A stretch of 57,718 nucleotides of DNA from the NCBI GenBank assembly GCA_029250945.1, contig JAQXEG010000010.1, positions 1 to 57,718 on the forward strand. Direction: 5' to 3'. The notes beneath the pieces were generated by a model, which saw only the letters and a list, made by a program, of their open reading frames with translations, searched no databases and had not been told where the DNA came from. Source of the DNA: Yoonia sp. (GTDB lineage Bacteria > Pseudomonadota > Alphaproteobacteria > Rhodobacterales > Rhodobacteraceae). The translations under genes were made by a program, and so were the position numbers. Shown piece by piece: positions 1-8,434 of the stretch. Every line of letters begins with the position of its first letter. Position 1 is the first letter of the stretch.

Positions 1-1
1 G

Positions 2-277
2 TGGCAGATCATGCGTCACGTCATCATCCCCAACTCCCTGCCGGAAATCTTTACCGGTGCCCGCGTGGCGATGGGTGTTTGCTGGGGTACTGTTGTTGCG
101 GCCGAACTGGTTGCGGCGGAAAAAGGTGCCGGCATGATGATCATGGTCGCGTCCAAGTTCCAGTCCACTGACATCGTGCTGATGGGTATCATCCTGATTG
201 GGGTCATCGGTTTCAGCATCGATATGCTGATGCGCTGGGCCGAACGCTGGTTGGTGCCATGGAAGGGCAAGGGTTGA
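2..277 (+). CDS. tauC: ABC transporter permease, taurine type, C-terminal part
   Basis: This is the last 91 codons of a gene that starts before the window. It is the inner-membrane permease subunit of an ABC importer for taurine or a related sulfonate. The segment IIPNSLPEIFTGARVAMG is the EAA loop through which permeases of this family (BPD_transp_1 fold) contact the ATPase. Two hydrophobic segments follow (about LMGIILIGVIGFSIDML and the region before it), and the protein ends with the basic tail RWAERWLVPWKGKG usual in TauC/SsuC proteins. A strong terminator follows 27 bases later, so this is the last gene of its operon. TauC is favoured over SsuC by general similarity only. Confidence 0.8.
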   Translation, partial: WQIMRHVIIPNSLPEIFTGARVAMGVCWGTVVAAELVAAEKGAGMMIMVASKFQSTDIVLMGIILIGVIGFSIDMLMRWAERWLVPWKGKG

Positions 278-303
278 TCTCTGCCGCACCGCACTGAAGA
301 CCA

Positions 304-333
304 AAGGCGCGCCCGACTGTGGCGCGCCTTTTT
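304..333 (+). terminator. Rho-independent terminator after the tauC-like gene
   Basis: The inverted repeat GGCGCGCC (306-313) / GGCGCGCC (321-328) has a 7-base loop, is preceded by AAA and is followed by TTTTT. It ends transcription of the ABC transporter operon. It also rules out an upstream start for the next gene, because a reading frame open from about 319 would begin inside this hairpin. Confidence 0.85.
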
Positions 334-354
334 CGTCCTGACAGGAGACAAAAG

Positions 355-837
355 ATGGTTTGGCTAATCCTGCCTGCGATTATTCTGGTGCTGGTCATTG
401 CTGTGACCCGCAAACGCCCGCGTGATCAAAAGCCTGCGGGAAAACGGATCGTTGTAGATGGGTCCAATGTCATTTTCTGGGGCGGTGATCCGTCGGAAAA
501 GGTGCTGGCGGCGGTCCTTCGCGATCTGGTCGCAAAGGGTCTGCGCCCGCAGGTGATTTTCGATGCGAATGTGGGATACAAACTGCGCGGGCATTTCATG
601 GATGCCTCTGCGATGGCGCGGATTTGCAAGGTTCCGGCCCGCCAGATCGAGGTGGTCGACAAAGGCGTCAGCGCAGATGAGGTGATCCTGTCCTATGCCA
701 AACGCCACGGGCTGCGCGTGGTCAGCAATGATCGCTATCGTGATTGGACAGTCTGCTTTCCTTTGGTCAAACAAAAGGGGCGCATGCTGCGCGGCACTTG
801 GAAGGGCGGGACGGTAAAATGGGGATCAAAACGGTGA
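355..837 (+). CDS. Membrane-anchored NYN/PIN-like ribonuclease domain protein
   Basis: A 160-residue protein. Residues 2-17 (VWLILPAIILVLVIAV) form one N-terminal membrane anchor. The rest matches the NYN (Zc3h12a-like, PIN-fold) RNase domain: VVDGSNVIFW holds the first acidic catalytic position, FDANVGY the second, and SADEVILSYA and VVSNDRYRDW the third and fourth. Such proteins are metal-dependent single-strand RNases, so a membrane-tethered RNA-processing role is likely; the substrate is unknown. The ATG at 355 follows AGGAG at good spacing. The stop TGA (835-837) lies inside the start region of the next gene, which suggests translational coupling. Confidence 0.75.
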   Translation: MVWLILPAIILVLVIAVTRKRPRDQKPAGKRIVVDGSNVIFWGGDPSEKVLAAVLRDLVAKGLRPQVIFDANVGYKLRGHFMDASAMARICKVPARQIEVVDKGVSADEVILSYAKRHGLRVVSNDRYRDWTVCFPLVKQKGRMLRGTWKGGTVKWGSKR

Positions 838-1721
838 TGAAATGGGCGACCCTTGGGTTGGGTGCTGCGGCATTGGCCGTCTTGGCCGCCTGCAATCCGC
901 GCCCCGCCGAGATTGCGTCGCCAGATGATAGCGCCCTGCGGGTTGGCACATTCAACGTACATTACCTGATCCTCGGGCAATCCGAAGGCCCGTGGTCAGA
1001 GGCCGCATTCGCAGCACGTAAGGCGCCGCTAGACGCTGTATGCAAGGCGATGGATGCCGACATCATCGCGTTTCAGGAAATGGAAAGCTTTGGCCGTGGC
1101 GCGGATAAAAACATCAATCTGGTGCGCGACTGGTTGTTGTCCCAGAACCCTGATTATGCGGCTGGGGCCAATGGTGATGCATCCGTTTTCCCGATCACGC
1201 AGCCGATATTCTATCGCGGCGATCGCGTGACACTGATCGACCAGGGCTGGTTCTTTTTCAGTGATACGCCTGATGTGATCTATGCACGCACCTTCAACGG
1301 ATCATGGCCTGCATTCGCGTCGTGGATCGAGGTCGAAGTCGACGGCAAACGCATGAAGGTCGTGAATGTCCACAATGACTATGCCAGCCGGTCCAATCGT
1401 GTCAAATCATCCGACCTGATTGCCGCGCGCATCGCCCCATGGCTGGCCGCGGATGAGCGAGTGATGGTTGTGGGTGATTTCAATGCGCTGCGCATCGGTG
1501 CGCTGCTGCGGATTGTTGCGGATGCGGGGATTGATTTTGTGCCTGTGCGCGGTGCGACCTATCACCTGAACCGTGGTGTGGGCCTGTTTGGCGCGATTGA
1601 CCATTTGGGTATAAGCGATGGGATCACGCAAGTTGGGGATACTCAAGTGCTACGCGGGCAGTTTGCTGGTGCCTATCCCGGCGATCACTATCCTGTCGTC
1701 GGGGATTTTGTGCTGGATTAG
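819..1721 (+). CDS. Endonuclease/exonuclease/phosphatase (EEP) family lipoprotein
   Basis: A 300-residue protein. The N-terminus has a basic start, a hydrophobic core and the lipobox LAAC with the lipidated Cys at about residue 25, so it is probably anchored in the envelope. The mature part has the EEP fold motifs in order: VGTFNVHYL, DIIAFQEME with the metal-binding Glu, VVNVHNDY, VVGDFNALR, AIDHLGIS and the terminal GDHYPVVGDF. EEP enzymes hydrolyse phosphodiester or phosphomonoester bonds (nucleic acids, inositol phosphates, phospholipid headgroups); the substrate cannot be told here. The ATG at 819 is chosen. The ATG at 837, which overlaps the previous stop, would also leave an intact signal. 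Confidence 0.75.
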   Translation: MGIKTVMKWATLGLGAAALAVLAACNPRPAEIASPDDSALRVGTFNVHYLILGQSEGPWSEAAFAARKAPLDAVCKAMDADIIAFQEMESFGRGADKNINLVRDWLLSQNPDYAAGANGDASVFPITQPIFYRGDRVTLIDQGWFFFSDTPDVIYARTFNGSWPAFASWIEVEVDGKRMKVVNVHNDYASRSNRVKSSDLIAARIAPWLAADERVMVVGDFNALRIGALLRIVADAGIDFVPVRGATYHLNRGVGLFGAIDHLGISDGITQVGDTQVLRGQFAGAYPGDHYPVVGDFVLD

Positions 1722-2143
1722 GACAGTGCTGCGGTTTCACAGACGCGAAATGCCTTCATTGGTCCGCTGATGCCGTCGGTTGGAATGGTCACAACCTGAT
1801 CGCCAACGCCTGCTTGGCTCAGTGCGCCAAATTCCATGCCATCCAGCACATTGCCGAACCCGCTATCGCGCACGGACAAACTGCGCCCGTCCTTTGACAA
1901 TGTTTGTCTGTCGGTCTGGATCCGGTCGGGCCGCCATCCCGCGAATGTCATGAAGAACGGTAAGTCAGTTGGCCAGACTGTGTCTGCGGTGACCGTAAGC
2001 ACATATTCGGGCAACATCGGGTCGTAGGTTAGGGTAACCGCAATCGGGCCGGCTTGTTGCAGGGTGCATAGCGGCGATGGCGAAAACTCCCAAGCGTTAG
2101 CTGGGGAGGCGAGCAGCACTGCGAGGGCGGACAAGCGCAACAT
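1718..2143 (-). CDS. Secreted or periplasmic protein of unknown function
   Basis: A 141-residue protein with a clear signal peptide, MLRLSALAVLLASPANA, cut before WEF. The mature part is about 124 residues, mostly predicted beta strand (TVTADTVWPTDLPFFMTFAGW), with two cysteines (CTLQQ near the start and VCETAALS at the end) that could form one disulfide. I do not recognise a family. It starts 4 bases after the uvrB stop on the same strand, behind GGAAG, so it is probably co-transcribed with uvrB. It converges with the EEP gene, the two stop codons overlapping. Confidence 0.65.
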   Translation of the reverse strand: MLRLSALAVLLASPANAWEFSPSPLCTLQQAGPIAVTLTYDPMLPEYVLTVTADTVWPTDLPFFMTFAGWRPDRIQTDRQTLSKDGRSLSVRDSGFGNVLDGMEFGALSQAGVGDQVVTIPTDGISGPMKAFRVCETAALS

Positions 2144-2147
2144 AGGG

Positions 2148-4355
2148 CTACTTCCGCCCCCCATACCGTGATTTTCCGCCGCGCATACCGCCACGGCCGC
2201 CGGTTGAGCGGCCCGATTTGGCTTTGCTATCCTCGACCGCCTTATCCACGGCGTATTGCCGCGCCATGGGGTCGTCGGCGATGGCCAGTTCAACGGCTTC
2301 AAGGCGTTTGACCTCATCACGCAGACGGGCGGCTTCCTCGAATTCGAGGTTCTCGGCGGCTTTGCGCATATCGGTGCGCAGCCCATCAAGAACAGCGGCC
2401 ATATTCGCACCTGGTTTTTCAACCTTCGTGGTGACGCGGGCCTGATCGGTGTCGCCTTTGTAAAGGCCGGCAAGGATATCCTCGACGTTTTTCTTAACTG
2501 TGGCGGGGGTGATCCCGTGTTCTTCGTTGTAGGCCATCTGTTTGGCGCGGCGGCGTTCGGTTTCGCCCATTGCGCGTTCCATCGACCCTGTGATGCGGTC
2601 GGCGTACATGATCACACGCCCTTCGGCGTTACGTGCGGCGCGACCAATGGTTTGCACCAGCGATGTCTCGGAACGCAGGAACCCTTCTTTGTCGGCATCC
2701 AATATCGCAACCAGACCACATTCGGGGATATCGAGCCCCTCGCGTAGCAGATTGATCCCGATCAGCACATCAAATGCCCCCAGCCGCAGATCGCGCAGGA
2801 TTTCGATCCGTTCAATCGTGTCGATGTCCGAGTGCATATAGCGCACGCGGATACCCTGTTCGTGCATGTATTCGGTCAAATCCTCGGCCATGCGTTTGGT
2901 CAGGGTGGTGACAAGCGTGCGCATGCCCATTTCGTTGACGCGGCGCACCTCGTCGAGCAGGTCATCAACCTGCATATCGACGGGACGGATTTCGATCACG
3001 GGGTCCAAAAGGCCTGTGGGGCGGATGATCTGTTCGGTAAACACGCCGCCCGCTTGTTCCAGTTCCCACGATGCGGGCGTGGCGGACACAAACACCGATT
3101 GCGGGCGCATCGCGTCCCATTCCTCAAACTTGAGTGGGCGGTTGTCCATGCAGGACGGCAGGCGAAAGCCGTGTTCAGCCAGCGTAAATTTACGCCGATA
3201 GTCACCCTTATACATGCCGCCGATTTGCGGCACGGAGACGTGGCTTTCGTCGGCAAATACGATCGCATTGTCAGGGATAAATTCGAACAATGTGGGCGGC
3301 GGTTCACCCGGTGCGCGGCCCGTCAGATAGCGGGAATAGTTTTCAATCCCGTTGCACACGCCCGTAGCCTCCAACATTTCGATGTCAAAGTTGCAGCGCT
3401 GTTCAAGGCGCTGGGCCTCAAGCAATTTGCCCTCTCCGACCAGTTGGTCCAGCCGCATCCGCAGCTCTTTTTTGATGCCGATCACGGCCTGTTGCATCGT
3501 CGGTTTTGGCGTGACGTAGTGGGAATTGGCATAGATGCGGACCTTGTCCATCTTTTGCGTCTTTTGACCCGTCAGCGGATCGTATTCCGTGATACTCTCC
3601 AGTTCCTCGCCAAAGAACGACAGCGACCACGCGCGGTCGTCTAGATGGGCGGGCCAAACCTCTAGGTTGTCGCCACGCACACGGAAACAGCCGCGCTGGA
3701 ACCCTGCGTCATTGCGCCGATACTGCTGGGCTACAAGGTCGGCGATGATCTGGCGCTGGTCATAGGTTTTGCCCACAACAATGTCTTGGGTCATCGCGCT
3801 ATAGGTTTCCACGCTGCCGATGCCGTAAATGCATGACACCGAGGCCACGATGATCACATCGTCGCGTTCCAACAGCGCCCGCGTGGCCGAATGGCGCATC
3901 CGATCAATCTGTTCGTTGATTTGGGATTCCTTCTCGATGAAGGTATCGGAGCGGGCGACATAGGCCTCTGGCTGATAGTAGTCGTAGTAGGACACGAAAT
4001 ACTCAACCGCGTTGTCGGGAAAGAACCCTTTGAATTCGCCGTACAGCTGGGCGGCCAACGTTTTGTTCGGCGCAAGGATAATCGCGGGGCGTTGGGTTTC
4101 CTCGATCATCTTGGCCATCGTGAACGTCTTGCCAGTGCCCGTCGCCCCCAGCAGCACCTGATCGCGTTCGCCGTTCTGGATGCCTTCGGACAGTTCCTTG
4201 ATCGCGGTGGGCTGGTCGCCGGCGGGTTCAAATTCGGTTTGCAGCCGGAACGCGATGCCGCCTTCCAATTTCTCACGCGTGCGCACGTCCTCTGCCGGAT
4301 TGGATAGATATTGCGCGGTTTCGATGTCGCGTTTGTCGGAATGGGCATAGGCCAT
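2148..4355 (-). CDS. uvrB: UvrABC excision nuclease subunit B
   Basis: A 735-residue cytosolic DNA-repair protein that receives damaged DNA from UvrA, verifies the lesion and recruits UvrC for nucleotide excision repair. Walker A is GATGTGKT at residues 70-77. The damage-probing beta-hairpin is the tyrosine-rich stretch [11 protein letters not shown] near residue 125. Motif II is DESH, and helicase motifs V/VI are [10 protein letters not shown] and QTIGRAARN. The C-terminal UVR domain ([19 protein letters not shown]) contacts UvrC. The C-terminus ends in a Gly/Arg-rich tail common in alphaproteobacterial UvrB. The ATG at 4355 gives an N-terminus about 30 residues longer than in E. coli, also usual in this class. 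No LexA box was obvious. Confidence 0.97.
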   Translation of the reverse strand: MAYAHSDKRDIETAQYLSNPAEDVRTREKLEGGIAFRLQTEFEPAGDQPTAIKELSEGIQNGERDQVLLGATGTGKTFTMAKMIEETQRPAIILAPNKTLAAQLYGEFKGFFPDNAVEYFVSYYDYYQPEAYVARSDTFIEKESQINEQIDRMRHSATRALLERDDVIIVASVSCIYGIGSVETYSAMTQDIVVGKTYDQRQIIADLVAQQYRRNDAGFQRGCFRVRGDNLEVWPAHLDDRAWSLSFFGEELESITEYDPLTGQKTQKMDKVRIYANSHYVTPKPTMQQAVIGIKKELRMRLDQLVGEGKLLEAQRLEQRCNFDIEMLEATGVCNGIENYSRYLTGRAPGEPPPTLFEFIPDNAIVFADESHVSVPQIGGMYKGDYRRKFTLAEHGFRLPSCMDNRPLKFEEWDAMRPQSVFVSATPASWELEQAGGVFTEQIIRPTGLLDPVIEIRPVDMQVDDLLDEVRRVNEMGMRTLVTTLTKRMAEDLTEYMHEQGIRVRYMHSDIDTIERIEILRDLRLGAFDVLIGINLLREGLDIPECGLVAILDADKEGFLRSETSLVQTIGRAARNAEGRVIMYADRITGSMERAMGETERRRAKQMAYNEEHGITPATVKKNVEDILAGLYKGDTDQARVTTKVEKPGANMAAVLDGLRTDMRKAAENLEFEEAARLRDEVKRLEAVELAIADDPMARQYAVDKAVEDSKAKSGRSTGGRGGMRGGKSRYGGRK

Positions 4356-4477
4356 GCGGGGGGAATCCTTAAGCGAAGGTGAACCTTACATTTGTTCTTC
4401 TTTTGATCTTGTTCAAGGGCTTGTTGACGCCACCCCAGATGAGCGTAGGTTTTGGGAAACCTTCAAAGGAGCCCCCA

Positions 4478-5710
4478 ATGACAATTGATGTAGACAAGCT
4501 TGACCGATTGGCCGAGGTGGCCGTGCGCACAGGCGTGAATTTGGCCGAGGGCCAAGAGCTGGTGATCACCGCCCCGATTGAGGCATTGCCATTGGTCCGC
4601 CGCATCGTGGTGCATGCCTATAAGGCCGGCGCATCCTTGGTCACGCCGATGTTCAACGACGGTGAAATCACTAAGGCACGTTACGCGCACGGCAATGACG
4701 CCAGCTTTGATGCCGCCCCCGCGTGGCTGTTCGAGGGGATGGGCAATGCGTTCAAATCCGGTGCTGCCCGCATGGCAATCACAGGTGATGACCCGATGCT
4801 ATTAGCCAAAGCGGACTCTGAAAAGGTGGCCCGCGTGGGCAAGGCCACGTCGCTTGCTGCCAAACCCGCGATGAACCCGATTGTCGGGTTCGAAGTGAAC
4901 TGGAACATCGTCGCCTATCCCGGTGCAGGGTGGGCTGCGCAAGTGTTCCCCGACCTGCCTGTGGAAGAGGCACAGGGCAAGTTGATGGATGCTATCTATG
5001 ATGCCTCGCGCATCGGTGGCGATGATCCGGTGCAGAACTGGGCCGATCACACGGCTGAGCTGAAGAAGCGCGTGAATTGGTTGAATGATCAGAACTTCGC
5101 AGCACTACAATACACCGGCCCCGGCACCGACCTGCATCTTGGTCTGGCCGAAGGACATATCTGGAAGGGCGGGGCGTCACCTGCGCTTAATGGTATTGTC
5201 TGTCAACCTAACATCCCCACAGAAGAGGTGTTCACATGCCCGCACGCCTATAAGGTTGACGGCACGGTGACAGCGACCAAACCGCTGGCGCATCAGGGGT
5301 CCGTGATCGAAGATATCTCTGTCCGGTTCGAGGCAGGCAAAATCGTGGAAGCAACGGCATCCAAGGGTGAGGCACAGTTGCAGGCCCTGTTGAAAACCGA
5401 CGACGGTGCCAGCCGCATCGGCGAGGTGGCTTTGGTCCCCCATTCCAGCCCGATCAGCCAGTCAGGTGTGCTGTTCTACAACACGTTGTTTGATGAAAAC
5501 GCATCCTGCCACATCGCGCTGGGCCAATGTTACGCCGATACGATTGAAGGCGGGTCAGAATTGTCCCCCGAAGAGTTGCAGCAAAAAGGCGGTAACCAGT
5601 CGATCATTCACGTGGATTGGATGATGGGGTCGGATGCGGTTGATATTGACGGGATCACGCGCGGCGGGGACATTGTGCCGGTCATGCGCGCGGGCGAATG
5701 GGCATTTTGA
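4478..5710 (+). CDS. M29 family aminopeptidase (thermophilic-aminopeptidase type)
   Basis: A 410-residue cytosolic metallo-aminopeptidase of peptidase family M29 (aminopeptidase T/PepS). The metal-binding region is recognisable: EGHIWKGG, PNIPTEEVFTCPH with the paired Glu residues, ALGQCY and the C-terminal IHVDWMMGSDAVDIDGI. It removes N-terminal residues from peptides. The ATG at 4478 is set by AAGGAG at 4466-4471; an in-frame ATG at 4379 lies in AT-rich untranslated DNA. The next gene starts 1 base after the stop, so the two are co-transcribed. Confidence 0.88.
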   Translation: MTIDVDKLDRLAEVAVRTGVNLAEGQELVITAPIEALPLVRRIVVHAYKAGASLVTPMFNDGEITKARYAHGNDASFDAAPAWLFEGMGNAFKSGAARMAITGDDPMLLAKADSEKVARVGKATSLAAKPAMNPIVGFEVNWNIVAYPGAGWAAQVFPDLPVEEAQGKLMDAIYDASRIGGDDPVQNWADHTAELKKRVNWLNDQNFAALQYTGPGTDLHLGLAEGHIWKGGASPALNGIVCQPNIPTEEVFTCPHAYKVDGTVTATKPLAHQGSVIEDISVRFEAGKIVEATASKGEAQLQALLKTDDGASRIGEVALVPHSSPISQSGVLFYNTLFDENASCHIALGQCYADTIEGGSELSPEELQQKGGNQSIIHVDWMMGSDAVDIDGITRGGDIVPVMRAGEWAF

Positions 5711-5711
5711 T

Positions 5712-6050
5712 ATGGAAAATCTGAAAATCGACTATGTGGAATTTCCAGCGATTAAACTGGAAGAGACCCAGGAATTCTTTGGCAAGGCGTTCGGCTGGTC
5801 GTTCATCGACTATGGACCTGATTACCGGGATATTCAGAATGCAGGCACCGGCGGTGGGATAGAGCGGGCTGATGTCATGCGCGCCCCGCTGATCGTGCTA
5901 CGCGCCGTTGATCTGGACGCCGCCTATGCACAGGTCAAGGCCGCAGGTGCTACGATCACCCACGAGATTTTTGACTTCCCCGGCGGGCGGCGGTTTGAAT
6001 TTATTGAACCCAGCGGGACCGCGATGGCGGTGTGGTCTGATCCGGCTTAG
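5712..6050 (+). CDS. VOC (glyoxalase/bleomycin-resistance fold) family protein
   Basis: A 112-residue single-domain VOC protein: VEFPAIKLEETQEFFGKAFGW is the first beta-alpha-beta unit, and AAYAQVKAAGATITHEIFDFPGGRRFEFIEPSGT the second, ending in AVWSD. Members include glyoxalases, dioxygenases and resistance proteins; no substrate can be assigned. It begins 1 base after the aminopeptidase stop. It overlaps the probable start of the broken GDPD gene by 14 bases, so the three formed one operon. Confidence 0.8.
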   Translation: MENLKIDYVEFPAIKLEETQEFFGKAFGWSFIDYGPDYRDIQNAGTGGGIERADVMRAPLIVLRAVDLDAAYAQVKAAGATITHEIFDFPGGRRFEFIEPSGTAMAVWSDPA

Positions 6051-6992
6051 GTGGATCATCCTTGGGGCCTTGGCTCTGATCTGGGCGCTGAACAGCAGTC
6101 TGTTGGCGCCCACTGGCGAAACGCGCATTCTGGCCCACCGCGGTGTGCATCAGACGCATTCAACCGCACCACGTGACGGTAGCGCCTCCACGGCGCAATT
6201 CATGGATGCGCCGACCCACGGGTTCATCGAAAACACGATCCCGTCGATGCAGGCCGCTGTGGCCGCTGGTGCGCAGGCGATCGAACTGGACGTACATCTG
6301 ACGCCCGACAATGTGTTCGCCGTATTCCATGATTGGACGCTGGATTGCCGCACAAATGGGCAGGGCGTGACGGAAAAGACCCCGTTTGACACCCTGCGGG
6401 GTTTGGATATTGGCCACGGCTATACCGCTGATGGGTCCACATATCCGCTGCGGGGGCAGGGCATCGGATTGATGCCATCCCTGCGCGCGGTGCTGGTTGC
6501 CGATCTAGGTGCGCAGTATCTGGTGAATTTCAAAAGCAAGCGCGCGGACGAAGGGCTCGTATTGGCCAAGATGTTGGAAACACCCGCATATGCCCGCCAA
6601 ATCTGGGGCGTTTACGGGGGTAGCGTGCCGACGCATACGGCCATCAATGCCGCGCCGGACTTACGTGGTACGTTCGCGCATCGCTAAAGGTGTGTTTGAT
6701 CCGCTACGCTTTGACCGGTTGGGCGACCTATGTGCCAGTGGCCTGCCGTAACACGCTCGTTGCGGTGCCGATGGATTATGGTCCCCCTCTGTGAGGGTGG
6801 CTGCACCCGTTCATGGCACGGATGCAGGCGGCAGGATCTCAGGTGATCCTGTGGGGGCCATATGACGGCACGGGGTTTTCCAGCGGGGTTGATACGCCTG
6901 ATTTATGGGGGCAAGTGCCCGTCGGGTTTGATGGTCACGTCTGGACCAATAAAGTTGAGGTGATCGGCCCCTTGCGTCAAAACGGGCTTTGA
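6037..6992 (+). pseudogene. Glycerophosphodiester phosphodiesterase, disrupted
   Basis: The first part is a normal GDPD family protein: a hydrophobic N-terminus (WIILGALALIWAL), then ILAHRGVHQ, AIELDVHLTPD and FHDWTLDCRTNG, the catalytic His and metal-binding Glu/Asp motifs. After DLRG (about 6669) one base is missing. The frame closes at 6685, while the homologous text continues in the next frame (YVRASLKVCLIRYALTGW). In that frame a TGA at 6792 stands where TGG is expected in LWGW. The rest (ILWGPYDGTGF, TNKVEVIGP) runs to 6992. Two independent lesions make it a pseudogene. The start is uncertain: only CTG at 6037 or TTG at 6070 fit. Confidence 0.8.
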
Positions 6993-7022
6993 CCGATAAA
7001 GCCCGCAGAACGGAGATTTATC

Positions 7023-7334
7023 ATGCGCGCACGAATCTATAAGCCAGCCAAAACCGCGATGTCATCAGGCACCGCCAAGACGAATGTCTGGGTTCTGGAA
7101 CACGTGGCCGAAGAGGCGCGCAGTGTGGACCCGTTGATGGGCTGGACATCGTCCAACGACACCCAAGCGCAGGTCAAATTGACGTTTGATAGCAAAGAGG
7201 CCGCACTTGATTACGCCGAGGCCAAGGGCATCGACGTCACCGTTCAGGAACCCAAGCCGCGCAAGCTGAACATCCGTCAAGGTGGATACGGCGAGAACTT
7301 TGCCACCAACCGCCGCGGCGCTTGGACACACTAA
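7023..7334 (+). CDS. NDUFS4-like complex I accessory protein
   Basis: A 103-residue protein of the ETC complex I subunit family (NDUFS4, the 18-kDa/AQDQ accessory subunit), found in alphaproteobacteria and mitochondria. Recognisable features are MRARIYKPAKTAMSSG, the WVLE stretch, PLMGWTSSNDT, DSKEAALDYAEAKGI and the basic C-terminus. It associates with the peripheral arm of NADH:quinone oxidoreductase near the N-module. ACGGAG lies at good spacing before the ATG. It stands alone, directly followed by a tRNA gene, and no nuo genes are in the window. Confidence 0.9.
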   Translation: MRARIYKPAKTAMSSGTAKTNVWVLEHVAEEARSVDPLMGWTSSNDTQAQVKLTFDSKEAALDYAEAKGIDVTVQEPKPRKLNIRQGGYGENFATNRRGAWTH

Positions 7335-7337
7335 AAC

Positions 7338-7414
7338 GGTCCCGTAGCTCAACTGGATAGAGCACCTGACTTCTAATCAGGGGGTTGGGGGTTCGAGTCC
7401 TCCCGGGATCGCCA
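7338..7414 (+). tRNA. tRNA-Arg (anticodon TCT)
   Basis: A 77-nt cloverleaf with encoded CCA. The acceptor GGTCCCG (7338-7344) pairs with CGGGATC (7404-7410), with one G-T pair. The anticodon stem CCTGA/TCAGG holds loop CTTCTAA, anticodon TCT at 7372-7374. The T arm is GGGGG-TTCGAGT-CCTCC. It reads AGA codons. The DNA directly after it looks like a relic integration site. Confidence 0.97.
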
Positions 7415-7442
7415 AACATTTTTTGGTAGTAGCCAGAAAAAC

Positions 7443-7476
7443 CAGAAGCGTACGAAAAAGAAATCAGAAGCGTACG
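7443..7476. repeat. Tandem 12-nt direct repeats downstream of tRNA-Arg
   Basis: CAGAAGCGTACG occurs at 7443-7454 and again at 7465-7476, 22 bases apart (two helical turns), within AT-rich DNA just after the tRNA. This spacing and position resemble arm-type or directionality-factor sites of tRNA-targeted tyrosine integrases, but no integrase gene is present. The rest of 7415-7581 shows no gene. Confidence 0.5.
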
Positions 7477-7581
7477 GATATCCGGTGATTTTTCGTAATT
7501 TTTGGTTAAATTACAGTGCCTTAAGGTGTATTTAAAGCCTCCACTGGCTGGTGAACCCCCGTAGATCAGTGCATCTCACGG

Positions 7582-7800
7582 TGTTGACAGGCCCCTGATT
7601 ATAAGTTCACCAAATGTTCCACAGGCTCCGGAACCTGTCCGTCGTCATATAAAATGGGACATGAGAGCGGCTTGAGCATTGGAGGCTCTGGTTTGTGAGT
7701 GTGATTGATTATGCGGCTTGTTTTTGATGGTGCAAGCGGCGTTGTTGGATTGTCTGTTTTTTGATTTTTTCCCTTTCTCTAAGAACTCTCTGTTGTCGCC
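7582..7800 (-). mobile_element. IS3-family remnant: C-terminal end of the OrfB transposase
   Basis: On the minus strand the DNA reads as the last part of an IS3 OrfB (rve-type integrase): RVLREREK followed by KKQTIQQRRLHHQKQAA and a TAA at 7711-7709. This C-terminus is common in Roseobacter IS3 transposases. About 127 bases beyond the stop, TGTTGACAGG at 7582-7591 is a possible terminal inverted repeat. The coding part is lost to the right of about 7800, where the tetR gene begins. The left boundary is tentative. Confidence 0.65.
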
Positions 7801-7808
7801 GTTCTTCA

Positions 7809-8432
7809 TCAGTTATTGCATGAGACGCCCAAGCTGGAGCTTAGAAATACCTCTAGATGCGCAAGTTGAGCCTGAGCGCTTGTTTTATCCATTGCCTGCC
7901 TGTCCGCTGCGCATTCAATCGTATCAAGGATAAAATTGGCGGTGTGCAATGGATCGCCCGAAGGTCGCCAGATCCCTTGCGTTATCCCTTTTTCAAGAAG
8001 AGACGACAGGGCAAGAGCAAGACTACGGCGCACCTCAAGAAACTGCTTCGCAATATCCGGCATCCGCATCGCTTCCGCGGTGATCTCAGCGGTGAGGATT
8101 GCGACATCCTTGTCAGAAACAATAACCCAGTAATCCTGAAGGAATGCAGAGAATGTCTCGTTTGCCAGGCCGTCGACTTCAAGGTGTTCAATGAAGGGTG
8201 CAATCATCTCACCTTCCATATTTGCCAGTCCGATTAGAAAATCATGTTTGCCCGGGAAGTGATTATAGAGGTTTCCAATACTGACCTCGGCACGTGCCGC
8301 GATATCGCGCATGCCAGTTTGGTGAAAGCCTTTGTCGATGAAACACGCGATCGCCGCTTCTAGAATGTGTTTCCGGCGCTTTTCTGATGCGATTTCTCGT
8401 TTTGATGGTGCAGGTGCCAAGTTTTCGATCAT
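7809..8432 (-). CDS. TetR/AcrR family transcriptional regulator of the amine oxidase cassette
   Basis: A 207-residue regulator. The N-terminal helix-turn-helix is typical: ILEAAIACFIDKGFHQTGMRDIAARAEVSIGNLYNHFPGKHDFL at about residues 23-66. The C-terminal ligand-binding domain is all-helical (MRMPDIAKQFLEVRRSLALALSSLL). The ATG at 8432 lies 2 bases after the amine oxidase stop, so both are on one transcript. It most likely represses this operon through the palindrome at 9722-9737 and is released by a small molecule related to the oxidase substrate (inference). Its 3' end abuts IS3 debris, so the last residues may not be ancestral. Confidence 0.85.
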   Translation of the reverse strand: MIENLAPAPSKREIASEKRRKHILEAAIACFIDKGFHQTGMRDIAARAEVSIGNLYNHFPGKHDFLIGLANMEGEMIAPFIEHLEVDGLANETFSAFLQDYWVIVSDKDVAILTAEITAEAMRMPDIAKQFLEVRRSLALALSSLLEKGITQGIWRPSGDPLHTANFILDTIECAADRQAMDKTSAQAQLAHLEVFLSSSLGVSCNN

Positions 8433-8434
8433 GG

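Noticed and set aside
2256..3644. Long plus-strand open frames opposite uvrB
   Set aside because: They lie wholly inside uvrB, have no ribosome sites, and their predicted proteins have the His/Ala/Arg-rich look of antisense frames of GC-rich genes.
7718..7933. 71-residue plus-strand frame rich in Phe/Leu
   Set aside because: The same DNA reads on the minus strand as the end of an IS3 OrfB and the tetR 3' end, which explains its composition.
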